The translations under genes were made by a program, and so were the position numbers. Positions 33,745 to 45,000 of a DNA stretch of 64,000 nucleotides are shown piece after piece. Numbering within the stretch: the first letter of the stretch is position 1; each line of letters begins with the position of its first letter. The notes beneath the pieces were generated by a model. That model had not been told where the DNA came from. It searched no databases and was given only the letters and a program-made list of their open reading frames with translations. This DNA comes from Oreohelix idahoensis. Lineage: Eukaryota; Mollusca; Gastropoda; Stylommatophora; Oreohelicidae. The stretch spans positions 109,277 to 173,276 of the forward strand of contig JAMPIV010012191.1 of assembly GCA_024509875.1 (NCBI GenBank). The letters run 5' to 3'.

Positions 33745-34581
33745 TTACTCACCCAGCCTCTCTGCACCTTGTTCCATGAGAAACTTTCTCAGGTCTGGAG
33801 CCATGGACTCTCTTAATTGTTCTATAATGGCCATTTCCTTAAGATCTTGGGTTTTCCCCAGAGAAGTCCATTTCTCCAAGTATGTCTCTAACCGTGCAGA
33901 GAACTGGTGATAGGTTTCACCTGACAGTAGTTTAGCATTCCTAAATTTTTTCCTATAAAATTCTGCGTTCTTTTCATATCTTAACAAAAGAGCCTGCTTT
34001 AGCATGTCATAATTTTCTTGATCACCTCTGCTCATTTTGGCAAAAACTTCATAAGCTGCCCCACGAAGCCCTTGAGATAACTTTAAGCTCCACCTTTCTC
34101 TCTCTAACCCATACGTGGTAGCTAATAGTTCATATCTATTTAGATAGCTCTCAATATCATCGTCTTTCTCAACAAAATGATCTAAATGAAAGTTCATAGC
34201 TGAGGTTGAGGCTCCCTGACTAGCAGTAGCATCGAAGGTAAAGGGACTGGCACCATTTTCAGGAGCATGGCCTTGAAACTCAAACTCCCTTAGTCGTAAC
34301 TCATGTTCCCTTTGTAATCTTTTATCTTCTGCTTCCCTTTCTGCAGCTAATCGCTTGTCTTCCCTTTCTGCAGCCTGTCTTCTTTCCTCGGCTTCCAATG
34401 CTTTAGCCTCTTTGTCAGCCTCAATCTGCAACCTCTTAGCCTCAGCCTCAATCTGCAACCTCTTAATTTCTTTTTCAGCCTCTAACTTTCTTTCAGCCTC
34501 TTTTTCTAATCTTCTTTCTTCCCGTTCAATATATTTGTCACATTCAGTAGTGACATAGGCAATCATAATTTGCCCGTCCAT
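33745..34581 (-). CDS. Element B Gag
   Basis: A 278-codon frame. Residues ~15-95 are almost all Glu, Lys, Arg, Ala, Leu and Gln with heptad-like spacing (for example IKRLQIEAEAKRLQIEAD), predicting a long charged helix or coiled coil. Residues ~135-278 are a capsid-like domain with DDIESYLNRYELLAT, LSQGLRGAAYEVFAKM and YHQFSARLETYL, resembling element A's Gag. It starts ATG at 34581. Another ATG at 34637 opens MADLAKF in a different frame, so the true N-terminus may be frameshifted. It ends at an in-frame TAA before the zinc knuckle. Confidence 0.82.
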   Translation of the reverse strand: MDGQIMIAYVTTECDKYIEREERRLEKEAERKLEAEKEIKRLQIEAEAKRLQIEADKEAKALEAEERRQAAEREDKRLAAEREAEDKRLQREHELRLREFEFQGHAPENGASPFTFDATASQGASTSAMNFHLDHFVEKDDDIESYLNRYELLATTYGLERERWSLKLSQGLRGAAYEVFAKMSRGDQENYDMLKQALLLRYEKNAEFYRKKFRNAKLLSGETYHQFSARLETYLEKWTSLGKTQDLKEMAIIEQLRESMAPDLRKFLMEQGAERLGE

Positions 34582-34842
34582 TCCGACTCTTTTGCAGTCT
34601 GCACAGCAGCAGATCGAAATTTGGCCAGGTCCGCCATTTTCTAACAGGTAAATGTAAAGAATATCTAACTAAACAATTCAATCTCTAACTAAATATCCAA
34701 TGACAACCACAGGCACTGAGACCTCAACGTTATTTATTTTCACCCAAGGATACCTTTTTAATTTTTATTATTCCCTGAAGTGAATTACCCCCAATATTTA
34801 TAATAGGGAAAGATTCAGAATCCCGGACAGGACCCCAATATA
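34582..34842 (-). promoter_or_regulatory. Element B leader with likely primer-binding site
   Basis: Beside the 5' LTR the minus strand reads TATATTGGGGTCCTGTCC then GGGATTCTGAA. TGG shortly after the LTR, followed by tRNA T-arm-like sequence, fits a primer-binding site. Element A has the same layout. The leader is only about 260 bases, much shorter than in A (~700) or C (~1 kb). Confidence 0.6.
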
Positions 34843-36872
34843 TGTGGTAAAGTGGGATGCTATAAATATTTATAGGGGACTTAATGTACTGACTGAGATC
34901 AGCTGTGAAGGTATCTGTATCTAATAAGTGTGGTGTATTACAGATGACCTTACTTGCTACCACATTTATACCTCAGTCAGAATTATTCTGGAATATTGTG
35001 ATGACTACGTTAAATGTCTAGGGTTATGAAAATGATGAAGTGTAAGTCACAACAACAACAGACAGATAAACAATTTAATTTATTCCACAACTCTTACAAC
35101 AATGTGACACTCACACACATATAACACTCTATAAGACTATCTTAAATGAGTCAAGGGTTTAAGTTTAAAAATATATGTATTAATTCTTTCAATAATGGGT
35201 ATCCTGATTCAACTACACAGTGAACCCGGAATCACAATCAAATGTAATTACAAGTATTATGTACACAGTTTATATATATGAACTTTGTATTGACATAGTT
35301 TATTATTATTATTCTATGTGTGTAATTTGTGCAGTAGTAATATGAGGTAATACTGGTTTTGTTCAAGCTTGTTTGTTGTTTTTCATCATGACTTCAAGTG
35401 TTTGATTATCGGGGAAATAGTATTGGGAAAAGTTCACAGTTCCTGTCATTTGAACCAATTAATTGTCCCTCTGTGTTTAACAAAATGTCAATTTTTGAGG
35501 GGGCACATAATGTTGAGCTACTCTGGCCACAGAAGCTTATCTTTCGTGATGGCGGCAGAAAAAGACTCCTCTGCTCGATTGCTTCCTGTGTTCTGGAGAC
35601 ACCTCACTGGTCGCTATCTGGACCAAGGAGTATGCTGTCAGCCTCTGGATTCAGCAAAACTCAGACCAGGGGCTGCTTCAATAACTAGGACCACAGTCCC
35701 TGAAACAAGAAGGTTGTACCTCCTACTTCATAACTAATTTATAATCTATTTCCACACTGAACGCAATACATAACAAACACTGAGTTCAGAGCGTTAGGCC
35801 AACTGCTAGCTTCATCTGAAACAATTTACACCAGTATACTCCTCCCTAATGGTTACTACGCCTCTGCAATTCCAGCATTATTTCTTTCTAGTCAATAAGA
35901 TAGGTGTCAGTGTACTGTTTGGCCATTCCATGCAGTTTTACTTTTCTCCGACACGCCCTGTTCAGGTTGGAGCAATATTTAGGCCTTGCCTCATGTTGGC
36001 TACTGAACCACACACATATACAGACATAAATTATCAATTTACATTCAATTTTCATTAAAAAGATATCGAATATATCAAGCTTACCACAATTCATGGAAAT
36101 AATACACAGATACGTTGACTGGCGATGAATAATGGCACAAATTCCGATCTGCCTCTGTCCCAGACTTTTATTTAGAAAAATATGATCTGGCTCTCAACGC
36201 ACTGTTTCTTAGTAAGTTTATTTTAAAGTGTGGCACTGAACTGACGCTCTTAATTGACTATATTGGCGGGTCTAACCAATCGGGCCATGTTTACACAGCT
36301 TTTCAAAAAAAAGTACCCTTCTCACATTTCCCCTAACAACCAAAATTAGTATTTGTAGTCCGACTAATCGTGTTTAGCCTTACATTTACTTCTATCCAAT
36401 CAAATAGGATTTTACATGGTGGCCCATTTCCCGTAAAATAGTGGTTTCAAAACATGCCACTGTGCGATTATTATTTGGTGTTGTCTGACACCCTCACTAT
36501 TTTCTTTTAGCTATAATTTGTTAATTCCTAGACTATTTGCGTAACACTTAACATATTCTTTGTCAGCAAGTCCTAAGGAACCCAAATATATAAGTTTTAA
36601 GGGAGCTAAGTGGCGGCGTTCAAAATATGCATTTTCTTCTAGGATAGTCGTGCTGTTACCACCTCCTCACTTCCAAACTTTTAGGGTGTCTGCTGTACTG
36701 TCAGGCTTTCAAACGTAAACCAGTATAATGTCATGTTTCCTAATAAGCGTTTTTCATGTTTTTAAACCTAACTCTCGTAGTTGTAGTGTTTTTTATCACG
36801 GTCTATTTGAAGAAAAGTTAGTGCCTCTGGCCTTTCGCGCGGGGAGGGTGGCATTAATTGTATATCGCGAGA
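34843..36872 (-). repeat. Element B 5' LTR (right copy)
   Basis: Matches the left LTR from TGTGGTAAAGTGGG to GCGAGA at 36872, then diverges ten bases before the expected end (the left copy continues TTTTACGACA). It has the extra 27-28 bases at about 36797-36824. The outer end is therefore truncated or replaced. Confidence 0.87.
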
Positions 36873-37249
36873 CGCGTGTTAGTGTTGCCTGCGTTTTTGC
36901 TTTCAGCCCTCCCTCTCTCTATCCTAAGTTCATCTGTCTTTCCGTTTATGTTAACGTAGTGTATAAAATGAAATTAATGGAAGTATTAATTTAGGTCATT
37001 ACGCAGCGTGCCTATCTCAAGGTTTTCTTAGAAATACAGTACACGTTTTATTGTAGAAAGCGTGTAGTGATGCAGTAGGCTTTACTATCAACGTGAAACG
37101 TTACAATTTGCAGACGAAGTAGAAAACAAGGGGGATTTTTGTACGCCATTGTGACAGCACTGTACTTTTACCATTTCTCTTTCCTTTTATGGAATTTATG
37201 TGTTAGGCTTTACATTTACCTTTTAATTTATATATGTGGATTTAGAATG
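36873..37249. other. No recognised feature
   Basis: Right flank of element B. GCCC at 36906-36909 also precedes the left LTR but is too short to count as a target duplication. Confidence 0.4.
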
Positions 37250-37662
37250 TTTCACGACAAGCCCTCAGATTTTCACCTTAATGTTTCTAATAAAGGCAGT
37301 AGTCAGCTCAAAGTCCCTGACTTCTCCAAACAGTTTTTCGTGGACAGAAGTAGGTTGTTGCCATATGCTACTCCGTTCACTGTTGTATACTGGGCAGGAC
37401 TGAAGCAGATGTTCGGCTTTCATGGGGCTAATTCCACAGGTTGTTGCACCGATTCTTTTCTTGTGGTATAGATGGTACCTCAATCTGTTGTATGTAGTGC
37501 ACAGCCGGATAAAAATGACCTGGTCTCGCCTAGATAGCTGATGATAGATATCGTTTTTTATATGGCCTGTGTGTTATTTTTCCCATTTGGACTTGAATGT
37601 GGCTTTTCTAATTGTTTTTATCATTTGACGAGTGCTCGCTATATCATTTTTTGTAACGCTTA
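37250..37662 (-). pseudogene. Non-LTR ORF2, C-terminal part (3' segment of an inverted copy)
   Basis: The minus strand encodes QMIKTIRKATFKSKWEK, a stop, then YHQLSRRDQVIF, YNRLRYHLYHKKRIG and AEHLLQSCPVYNSER, the region that follows RNase H in Jockey/I-like ORF2 proteins. It is broken by stops. The RNase H that should precede it lies next door on the opposite strand (37663-38030). Confidence 0.72.
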
Positions 37663-38030
37663 TTGCAATCGCCACTGGCACATACTGCAATAACTTCAGT
37701 GCTGAAGCAGAAGCACTGAAACAGATAGCAGACACTCCTATTGAGTGCAAAGGAGATGCAGAAAAAACAGATAGCAATCTTTACAGATGCCCTCTCAGTA
37801 ATAGCAGCAATGAATAGCCATCAAGCTAAGGAACTGAACAACTGATAAACTAACTTGAAAGAACGGCCAACTGCTTCAAAAAGTGTACATTCCAACGGAT
37901 ACTAGCACATTGCAACATTCCAGTCAACGAGGAGGCAGATAAACTCGCTTCTTAAGAAACATGGAATTCCAGAGCCGTTTGTCTTCTTTCATGAAGCATA
38001 CCCCCAAAGCATATTTTTGCTATTACAGTA
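37663..38030 (+). pseudogene. Non-LTR RNase H domain, decayed (inverted 5' segment)
   Basis: The plus strand encodes TGTYCNNFSAEAEALKQI (RNase H Glu block), TDALSVIAAMN in another frame (Asp block) and AHCNIPVNEEADKLAS (His/Asp block), so the domain is frameshifted at least twice. The first Asp block is missing at the junction. Opposite orientation to the C-terminal part at 37250-37662 fits a twin-priming inversion. Confidence 0.7.
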
Positions 38031-39194
38031 GCGATTTCTGTAGCGTATTGTTTTGCATAATGAGACTGAAAGCCTAATTCATAGCCTCATATTATTCACC
38101 TCAGACGACACTACTGAAACAGCAGTAGACATATCATTTCGTTATCTCCACGGAGATTCCCCGGCTATAAGACTGGGGGCTAAGGAGTTACAATGAAGAT
38201 GGATAGGACACGCATTGTGGAAACCTATTATGTTGTGTATGATTTACTGGACGGGGCACCAATGGTCGCCTCGCTACAGTATGATGGCGATGTCCTATGG
38301 AATGTTGTCAAGAAGGTCTCAAGAAATTAGTTCGTTAAGAAAGAAAGAGACCTATTCAAGATAAGGACACGAAGATGAGAAGACGAATACTCTCGACTAG
38401 AATGTGTCTTCAAATAAATCATGGAAAGATTTCTATTTCCCTACGACCTTAGCTTCTACCCTCAGCTCGTGATAAAGAAAGAGCCGCCAACGTTATCTAA
38501 ATAACGAATTTACCTATATGTAAATACTTAACACAGACAGCACGAGTGACACATTAACGAATTAGGTAATGATCAAAGCGGCTATACGGTTTATTAGTTA
38601 AATATATACACATATAGGGTTAGTAGAAAGTAAATGGTGAAAGACAATTCACACTCACAGACGAAATGTAAATATGTAGTTAATTAACTATGATGGTGAG
38701 CCTAGGTAAATGGTGGAATTAAGATGTGATACATTAAGTGCTACCATACTGATCTCAATCTACACGGTCTATGAGTCTTTCAAATGTCTTCCAGAGTATG
38801 AGTATGCGATGGTATGCATTGACTGTAAATGTAGGTGTATGTTACGCCGTGTGGATTATCTCCACGACGAGAGGTCATTGATAAAAACATTTGCACGTGT
38901 AGAAAGGACTTGTAAGATGTAATGTCTCTTTACGGCTTGGATCTCTCTCTAGCGTCGACAAACCTTTGACAGTTGTCTCAGAACAATGTCTGCTGTCGGA
39001 TCTCGAAAAGGCACTGAATAGACTGGAGCTCTTCACGAAATGATCTTCTGGCAACAAGTGGGTTTCGCGCAATGAAGCTTGTTCGAGTGAATTTACGCAT
39101 GCAATACACGATGAGAGTGAATACATTCACTTCTTGCACTGACGTAGTGAGTAACTGAAATTGATGATTCGAGCGTGATATCTTGGCGAATCAC
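38031..39194. other. No recognised feature
   Basis: A faint resemblance to an RTE-like tail (RWIGHALWKP) near 38193-38225 is too weak to call. The rest is unrecognised. Confidence 0.35.
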
Positions 39195-39395
39195 ATTTTG
39201 AGTAAGATATAGACTCATCAACTTGTGGGTATGCAATCGTAATTCAGGAATACACTTTTGAGTGAGTTGAACTTGATATATATGAGAATCAACTTGTGCG
39301 TGCTTTAACTTGAATGCAGCGGTAAGCTGCTGAGTGAGTTGAACTTGATGATATATGTGAAAGCAAATCAACTTGTGAGCATTTGAGAAACAGGT
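39195..39395. repeat. Degenerate tandem repeat
   Basis: About three imperfect copies of a ~75-base unit with GAGTGAGTTGAACTTGAT, ATATATG and AATCAACTTGTG. Seen directly; no known family. Confidence 0.55.
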
Positions 39396-40794
39396 GAATA
39401 AATGCTGCGGCACCAACGTTTACAAACTCGGGCGTAGAGATCTTCCTTGTAACTTAGGAAGTGTATGATGTCTTATATTATGAGGTCCGCTATTCGGACG
39501 TACACTTTGCTAACTTCTTTCCAGTTAGACGCCAAACGCGTAATAAGTAGACTCAGACTTCTGCGGGACTGAAGACAAAAAAGTGGCTTCATAAGTTTCA
39601 CATCTAATATCAATAGCTGAATTTCTTTTATTTTACTCCTCACAATGGCTTTTTCCTAGCTGATGATTTTGTTTTTAATTCTCTTATTATGATACTTTAT
39701 ATGAGGCTGTGATATTATGGCTCGTTTGCTATTCCGTAATTTCCTCTCATCGCTTTTATTATCTATTATTTCGGCATATTTAAGGCACATAATTTTGTGC
39801 CTATCCTCTACTCAGATTTGTTACCCTTTTCCCCCTACTACCATTGTTCACGTTTCACGCTTCGACGCATGACAGGGCCAGACAATCGCCCATCCCTGAG
39901 AGATTAATTGAATCACCAAACGTGATAATACTACATTGACACCAGGTAAATGCGAGCATAAAGTGTTTGTTCAGGATTGCATAATCACTTCCTATCCGAC
40001 AGTAGAATGGACTTGCAATACGGGTTTAATTGTATAGACCACGATTTGTCTAGACAGGCAGTCGGATTGCGACAAGTCATGTGATACAAGAGATCGGCAG
40101 AATCTGATAAACTAAAACATCAGACTTCCGAATTACTTGCGATAGGTGATTATAGATAAACGCAATCTTGGAAGACATTTTTAAGAGTGAGCGTTAAGTG
40201 TGATATAAGTAAACTTTGACAAGACTTTACGGACATCACAATTCCATATATGGCAAGTGGCTGCTTAAATTCTCAAACGTATTAGTCAAGCAGTAAATTC
40301 TATAAGCACTACGCTATCATAACATACACTTTGAATGTCATTGGTTTGATAATTCAAGTTGTCATATACAATCGCTCTGATTGGGAGTTGTCTAGTAGTA
40401 GACAACAAGAGCGCCTGGGTGAAGTCTGAGATACAATGTAGGACTTTTTATACATACGGCATTGCATTCCCGAAATGAAATCGTCAAGTTGACAGCATGG
40501 ACTGAAGCTAGGAAACAATAGAAGCAAAGATTCTGACTTTAAATAGGACCGGACTTAGAGGAACTCTTCTGAACACTACAGCAAGGAAACGCTAGATTAT
40601 TCACACAGAAACCGGACTATACAGGACTTACTCACAAAGTAGCGGAAGGATTGTTAATAGAATACCCCGACGTGTGTTCTAGGCATCTATATCATGTTAC
40701 CAAGACTATTTACCTGAGCAAGAAGTCTAAGATTTCTCAATTATTGAGGTGAGTTGTAACATATTTCTGATACTTTGAATTTGACATGTTTGTA
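39396..40794. other. No recognised feature
   Basis: AT-rich, no coding motif and no match elsewhere in the window. Confidence 0.4.
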
Positions 40795-41025
40795 CTTGCT
40801 GGGGGTGGTAAAAGTCCATACGAGGCTGGCAACCTCAGCATGTGAAAAGGATACATTCATGAACCACCACAGCAAGCGATGGTGATTGCTTCATGCGGGT
40901 TCTCTCAGAGAACCAAAAGCAGAGGTAACCACAGACTCCAAATGGAGCAGGGAATGAGTGATGATTACATCAACATGTGTATAGTTGTATATTATCATTG
41001 TGTGAATGTATGTAAACTTACTATG
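40795..41025 (+). repeat. Dispersed repeat R3, copy 2
   Basis: Clearer copy of 24455-24690: GAGGCTGGCAACCTCAGCAT, TGAACCACCACAGCAAGCGA, GGTTCTCTCAGAGAACC, CCAAATGGAGCAGGGAATGA. A small perfect hairpin (GGTTCTCTCAGAGAACC) lies inside. Confidence 0.62.
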
Positions 41026-41769
41026 TTGCTTCAGGCACAAGCCACTTGCCGCTGTCCAGTCACACATTTTTCATTAAATTAACTGAAATAATGGTGAGTT
41101 TTCATCATATCCCTTGAGTGATACGATATACGCTCAGGGAGAGTAAACAAATCTGAAAAACCAAACGGCTGACGGACAGCAAGAAAGGTGCCTGATTAAC
41201 ATCAGGAGAACAAAGACTTAGCAACGGAATGTGTTCTTTTATTCCCTCTAGAGTTTGTGGTACCAGACCCGAACAGACCATTTGCTGTACTACCATTCTG
41301 TGACTCGAAGCTTGTAATTGACGCTTGAAACATACATTTCACGGGTTGTGAAGATTCTTGCCTTGACGCGGAGCGGTTACTTCCTGGCGGGTCTGGAAAC
41401 ATGCCCTCTCCACAGAGACGAATCTACGGAACCAGCAGCATCGGCACTTTAGCATTTTGGCAAGTCCCATTTTTAGCCGGCCAAACAAATAACTTTCTTT
41501 TCTAAAATTAAGTTTACGAAAGCCGATATATTCCATGATGAGACTTACTTTTTATTAATCACCAGTTCTTATTTATTTACAAATGTTAAGTAATTGATCA
41601 TTAAGTTTGTATATCTTGTTTTCTACAAATTCATAGTTGAATTAATTATTACAAAGAGAAGTGCACACGTGTGAATAGGTATTCTAATATATATATAAAG
41701 TTATATCTTCTACTTCTAAAGAGCCAATGCTAGCAATAATAATAAGCAGAGTAATTTTACTGTTAATTC
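41026..41769. other. No recognised feature
   Basis: No family signature in either strand. Confidence 0.4.
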
Positions 41770-42050
41770 AGTTGGAGGTTTGAACGAGCTAATATTATAT
41801 CTCTCCACAAAAGGCGGCGGGAAAGATAAAGAGTTAACGTGCTCAGACACTTTCAGCATTCTCGATTTCTTAATTATCTTGTGGACACTCCCTCGAGGTA
41901 GAAGCATCATTCTATCTGCATCTCTGCCAAGAGTAATCTTGTGCGAAGGTAGACACCTTTGAAGACCCACATTAGTTACTCTAGGTTTTGGCCACTGTTG
42001 GACCACTACTGCAGAGCAATTGGGGGCAACCTATGACAGAGGCTAAGTGC
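41770..42050 (+). repeat. Dispersed repeat R4, copy 2
   Basis: Copy of 25405-25705, with the best match from CACTCCCTCGAGGTAGAAGC to GGCAACCTATGACA. Confidence 0.65.
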
Positions 42051-43119
42051 AAAAAGCAATATTTTTATAATGAAAAAGAAAAGTTAATAAAAATCTTTCT
42101 AAAATTTACTAAACTCCTTTTCCCTCCGCTAATTCATTAAGAACACTGTATAAGATATGAATTATATATCCGCACAGAAATGAAATTATAAAACAGGCTA
42201 TGACCAGGCTATGCTCTGGGAAACTTGAAGCTGCGCGTGTGTTGAAAAATGCGTACAGACTTCTGGTGACCTTGTTATATTTCGAGTTGCCAATATGTGA
42301 GAAGGCATGGACTGTGTCATAGGGCTCCGTCCTCTAATCCAGTAATAGGCCCTGTTATCTTGTAACAACAGTAATCTTACCCTGCGACACCGGCATGTAC
42401 GCGTGCCATTTCATTGCACGTCAATCGCTAAAAGTGGGTGGGTTCTCGCAACCAGCACTTCACTCAGTGCTGAGTGTTTGGATGCGGGACAAACTGTGGT
42501 TTTAGATTATCCGCGCAATATAGAAATAGTCTACCCCTTGTCATATAGTTTTTCTCATTTTGCGGCTCGAGTGAAGTCTCTTTTTCTCGCGGGAGCAGCT
42601 TCCTTCAATCTCTCTCAGTGTCATGTAGACAACATGCCGCTCTCAACGTAGACTACCACAAGGTAACCAACATTACTGTGCGTGTCCCGAGCCCATTGTT
42701 GTCAATCGCTCTGGCGAACATATTATTGTACAAATTTGGTGACAGTCGTCTTGTTGAAACAGGGGAATTAAAGTATCAAATAAACTCTTTTTATTCCCCA
42801 TGTGGGCGTCTCCCGAGTTAACAATGATGTCTACCGAGCCAGGTGTGTCCCAAAAGATAATGTAAGTTTTGGGAAATAGCAAAGGTGTTATTTAAGTTAC
42901 ACTTAAGAAGAATTCGTGATTAAGAAAAATTACTTTTAAAATGATGAAAGAGCACAAACGGGAGAGAAATAAGATAAGAAGACATAAAAAAAGCTCAGGG
43001 CAATGAAGCTTAGGAACACCTTATCACACTATTACTTGCATTATAAGGCATTTATTTTTCTGGAATCTCCTAAGTGAGAGAACTGCACGCAGAGAAGACA
43101 ATTGGATATAGGGATGATG
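42051..43119. other. No recognised feature
   Basis: Slightly more GC around 42300-42700, but no recognisable gene or repeat. Confidence 0.4.
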
Positions 43120-43240
43120 AAAACTATTAGGAAGATGTAGAAAGACTTTATGCTAATGGCACGCGATAGCAATTATTGGCATACGTTTGTTGAAGTCATA
43201 AGCTCTTTGGGGAGTCTAAGGACAATGAAGGAATAAAATC
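43120..43240 (+). pseudogene. RTE-like RT, last ~35 codons
   Basis: Encodes MARDSNYWHTFVEVISSLGS, matching MARDRRTWNVFVECLCSFGS at the end of the RTE-like copy at 43847-45000. It is a short 3' remnant in the same orientation. Confidence 0.6.
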
Positions 43241-43656
43241 AAGTAATATAGATTCATATAAATAAATGAAAACGTCAGGTCCCTATTTGCGAGCACTCAG
43301 ACTGGACAAGTAAATCGACGTGTCAGAGAAGCTTCTGTCTGTATTGCTTGGTTGTGTTTATCGATTACGAGCTACATATGTTGACCACAGACGCCAAATT
43401 TACTAGACTGGCAATTAGGGTGAACTTCTGGTGCTAGTGAGACACCATATTGGTCTGCCAAAAAACACGATACAGGTGTCCCTGGTGGTTCGCAGTTTGC
43501 TCGATTACGACCTGGAAATTCTAAACTAATATTAATTAATAATGAAAGGCATGCAATAATTCGTTTTATGTGCATTAATCAGTCTGAAAACCATCTGAAG
43601 TTTCTTATATTTGTTTCAGTAAAAAAAAAACCAAACAATGCTCACTGATAACATAA

Positions 43657-43750
43657 AGATTACATTAATGTAGTCTGAAAATTAATCGCATTACATTAAA
43701 ATGTAATCTATACATTAATGACATTACGCTGGCATTACATTAATGTAATT
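43657..43750. repeat. Cluster of ACATTAATGT palindromes
   Basis: Contains the perfect 16-base palindrome ATTACATTAATGTAAT (43734-43749) and near-copies (ATTACATTAAAATGTAAT at about 43690-43707; TACATTAATG at 43711). It lies about 100 bases upstream of an RTE-like copy. Confidence 0.6.
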
Positions 43751-43846
43751 TCTATTACCGAAACTGTCTCAGTAACGAACAATTACTAGACTAGGTGACA
43801 AAGTATAATAATGTAAAATTAAAATTTTTAACATATTTATATCCTG

Positions 43847-45000
43847 TACAGACCAGATAGCCACTTTGAGAATAATAGTTGAACAAAGACTGGAATGGAA
43901 TTCACCACTATACATCGGATTTGTGGACTACGAAAAGGCATTTGACAGTGTAGACAGAGAATCACTTTGGAAATTGATGAGGCATTATGGAATTCCCCTG
44001 AAGATCATTAATTTAATAAAGAAAACATATGAAGACATGACATGCAGAGTTCTTCATGAAGGACAGCTTACAGAACCGTTTGGGATAAGAACAGGAGTGC
44101 GACAGGGATGCCTCGTGTCTCCATTTCTTTTCTTACTAGCAATAGACTGGGTTACGAGAACATCGACAACACACAACATAAATGGAATCCAGTGGACTCT
44201 GACTAAGCAGTTGGATGATCTGGATCTTGCTGATGACTTAGCTCTTCTGTCCCATAACCGTAATCAGATGCAGGACAAATTTAAAACACTCGATGAGAGA
44301 TCACAGCAATTGGGTCTGAAAATACACAGGGAAAAGACAAAGATAATGAGAATAAATGCAGGTAATGATAACTTGAAGAAGCACCAATACAAGATGTAGA
44401 ATCGTACACATATCTTGGCAGCAATATAGACAAAGTTGGAGGGACAGACAGTGATATCAAAATAAAAATACAAAAAGCAAGAGGAGCTTTCATTGCATTG
44501 GGAAATATATGGAGATCAAGAGAAATCGGATCCAACACGAAAAAAAGAATCTTCAACTCAAATGTGAAGTCAGTCCTATTGTATGACTCTGTGACATGGA
44601 GAACAACAAAGACAACTATCAAAAAGCTAGACTTTCATAAATGGGTGCTTGCGTAGAATAGAGTGATTAAAATGGTATGACAAGGTTACCAACGTGGAAC
44701 TGATGACAAGAACTAGACAAGTGCCAGTGGAACAAGAGATGAGAAGAAGACGATGGCGATGGATAGAAAACACACTCAGGAAACCTGTTGATAGCATTAC
44801 AAGGCAGTCCTTGTTCTGGAATCCCCAGGGCAAGAGAATCAGAGGCAGACAAAGAAGCACATGGAGAAGGGAGCTGGAAACAGAGGTGAAAATGATGAGG
44901 AGAACGTGAAAAGAACTTGAGATGATGGCACGTGACAGGAGGACTTGGAATGTGTTTGTTGAATGCCTATGCTCCTTTGGGAGTGGAGGGTTATGAATGA
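43847..45000 (+). pseudogene. RTE-like non-LTR retrotransposon, RT from fingers to C-terminus
   Basis: A frame to 44399 encodes TDQIATLRIIVEQ, FVDYEKAFDSVDRESLW (block A with catalytic Asp), TGVRQGCLVSPFLFLLAIDW and LDDLDLADDLALLSH (LADD box in place of YADD/FADD). Other frames then carry ESYTYLGSNIDKVGG, SVLLYDSVTWRTTKT, EEMRRRRWRWIENTLRKP-type and GKRIRGRQRSTWRRE blocks, and a MARDRRTWNVFVE tail. At least two frameshifts and several stops. The endonuclease is missing: a 5'-truncated copy. It is the same broad family as 17008-17880 and 61341-61765. Confidence 0.82.

Larger units (their letters stand above)
28649..36872 (-). mobile_element. Element B: Gmr1-like LTR retrotransposon lacking protease and integrase core
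   Basis: Direct LTRs (28649-30659 and 34843-36872) bound an interior which on the minus strand holds Gag, a zinc knuckle, an integrase N-terminal zinc-binding region, an integrase C-terminal module, RT and RNase H. Integrase parts again precede RT. Compared with element A, the zinc knuckle is joined almost directly to the spacer after the protease, and the catalytic core with its Asp/Asp/Glu residues is missing. The LTRs differ by only about a dozen substitutions plus one 27-28 bp indel. No convincing target duplication was found. Confidence 0.88.

Noticed and set aside
36905..36909. AGCCC/GCCC as target-site duplication of element B (28644-28648 and 36905-36909)
   Set aside because: Only four or five bases, and it would require the right LTR to end 33 bases beyond the point where similarity to the left LTR stops.
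38180..38350. RTE-like RT C-terminus (RWIGHALWKP) in the flank of the inverted non-LTR copy
   Set aside because: Only one short motif matches and the following blocks are absent; too weak to annotate.
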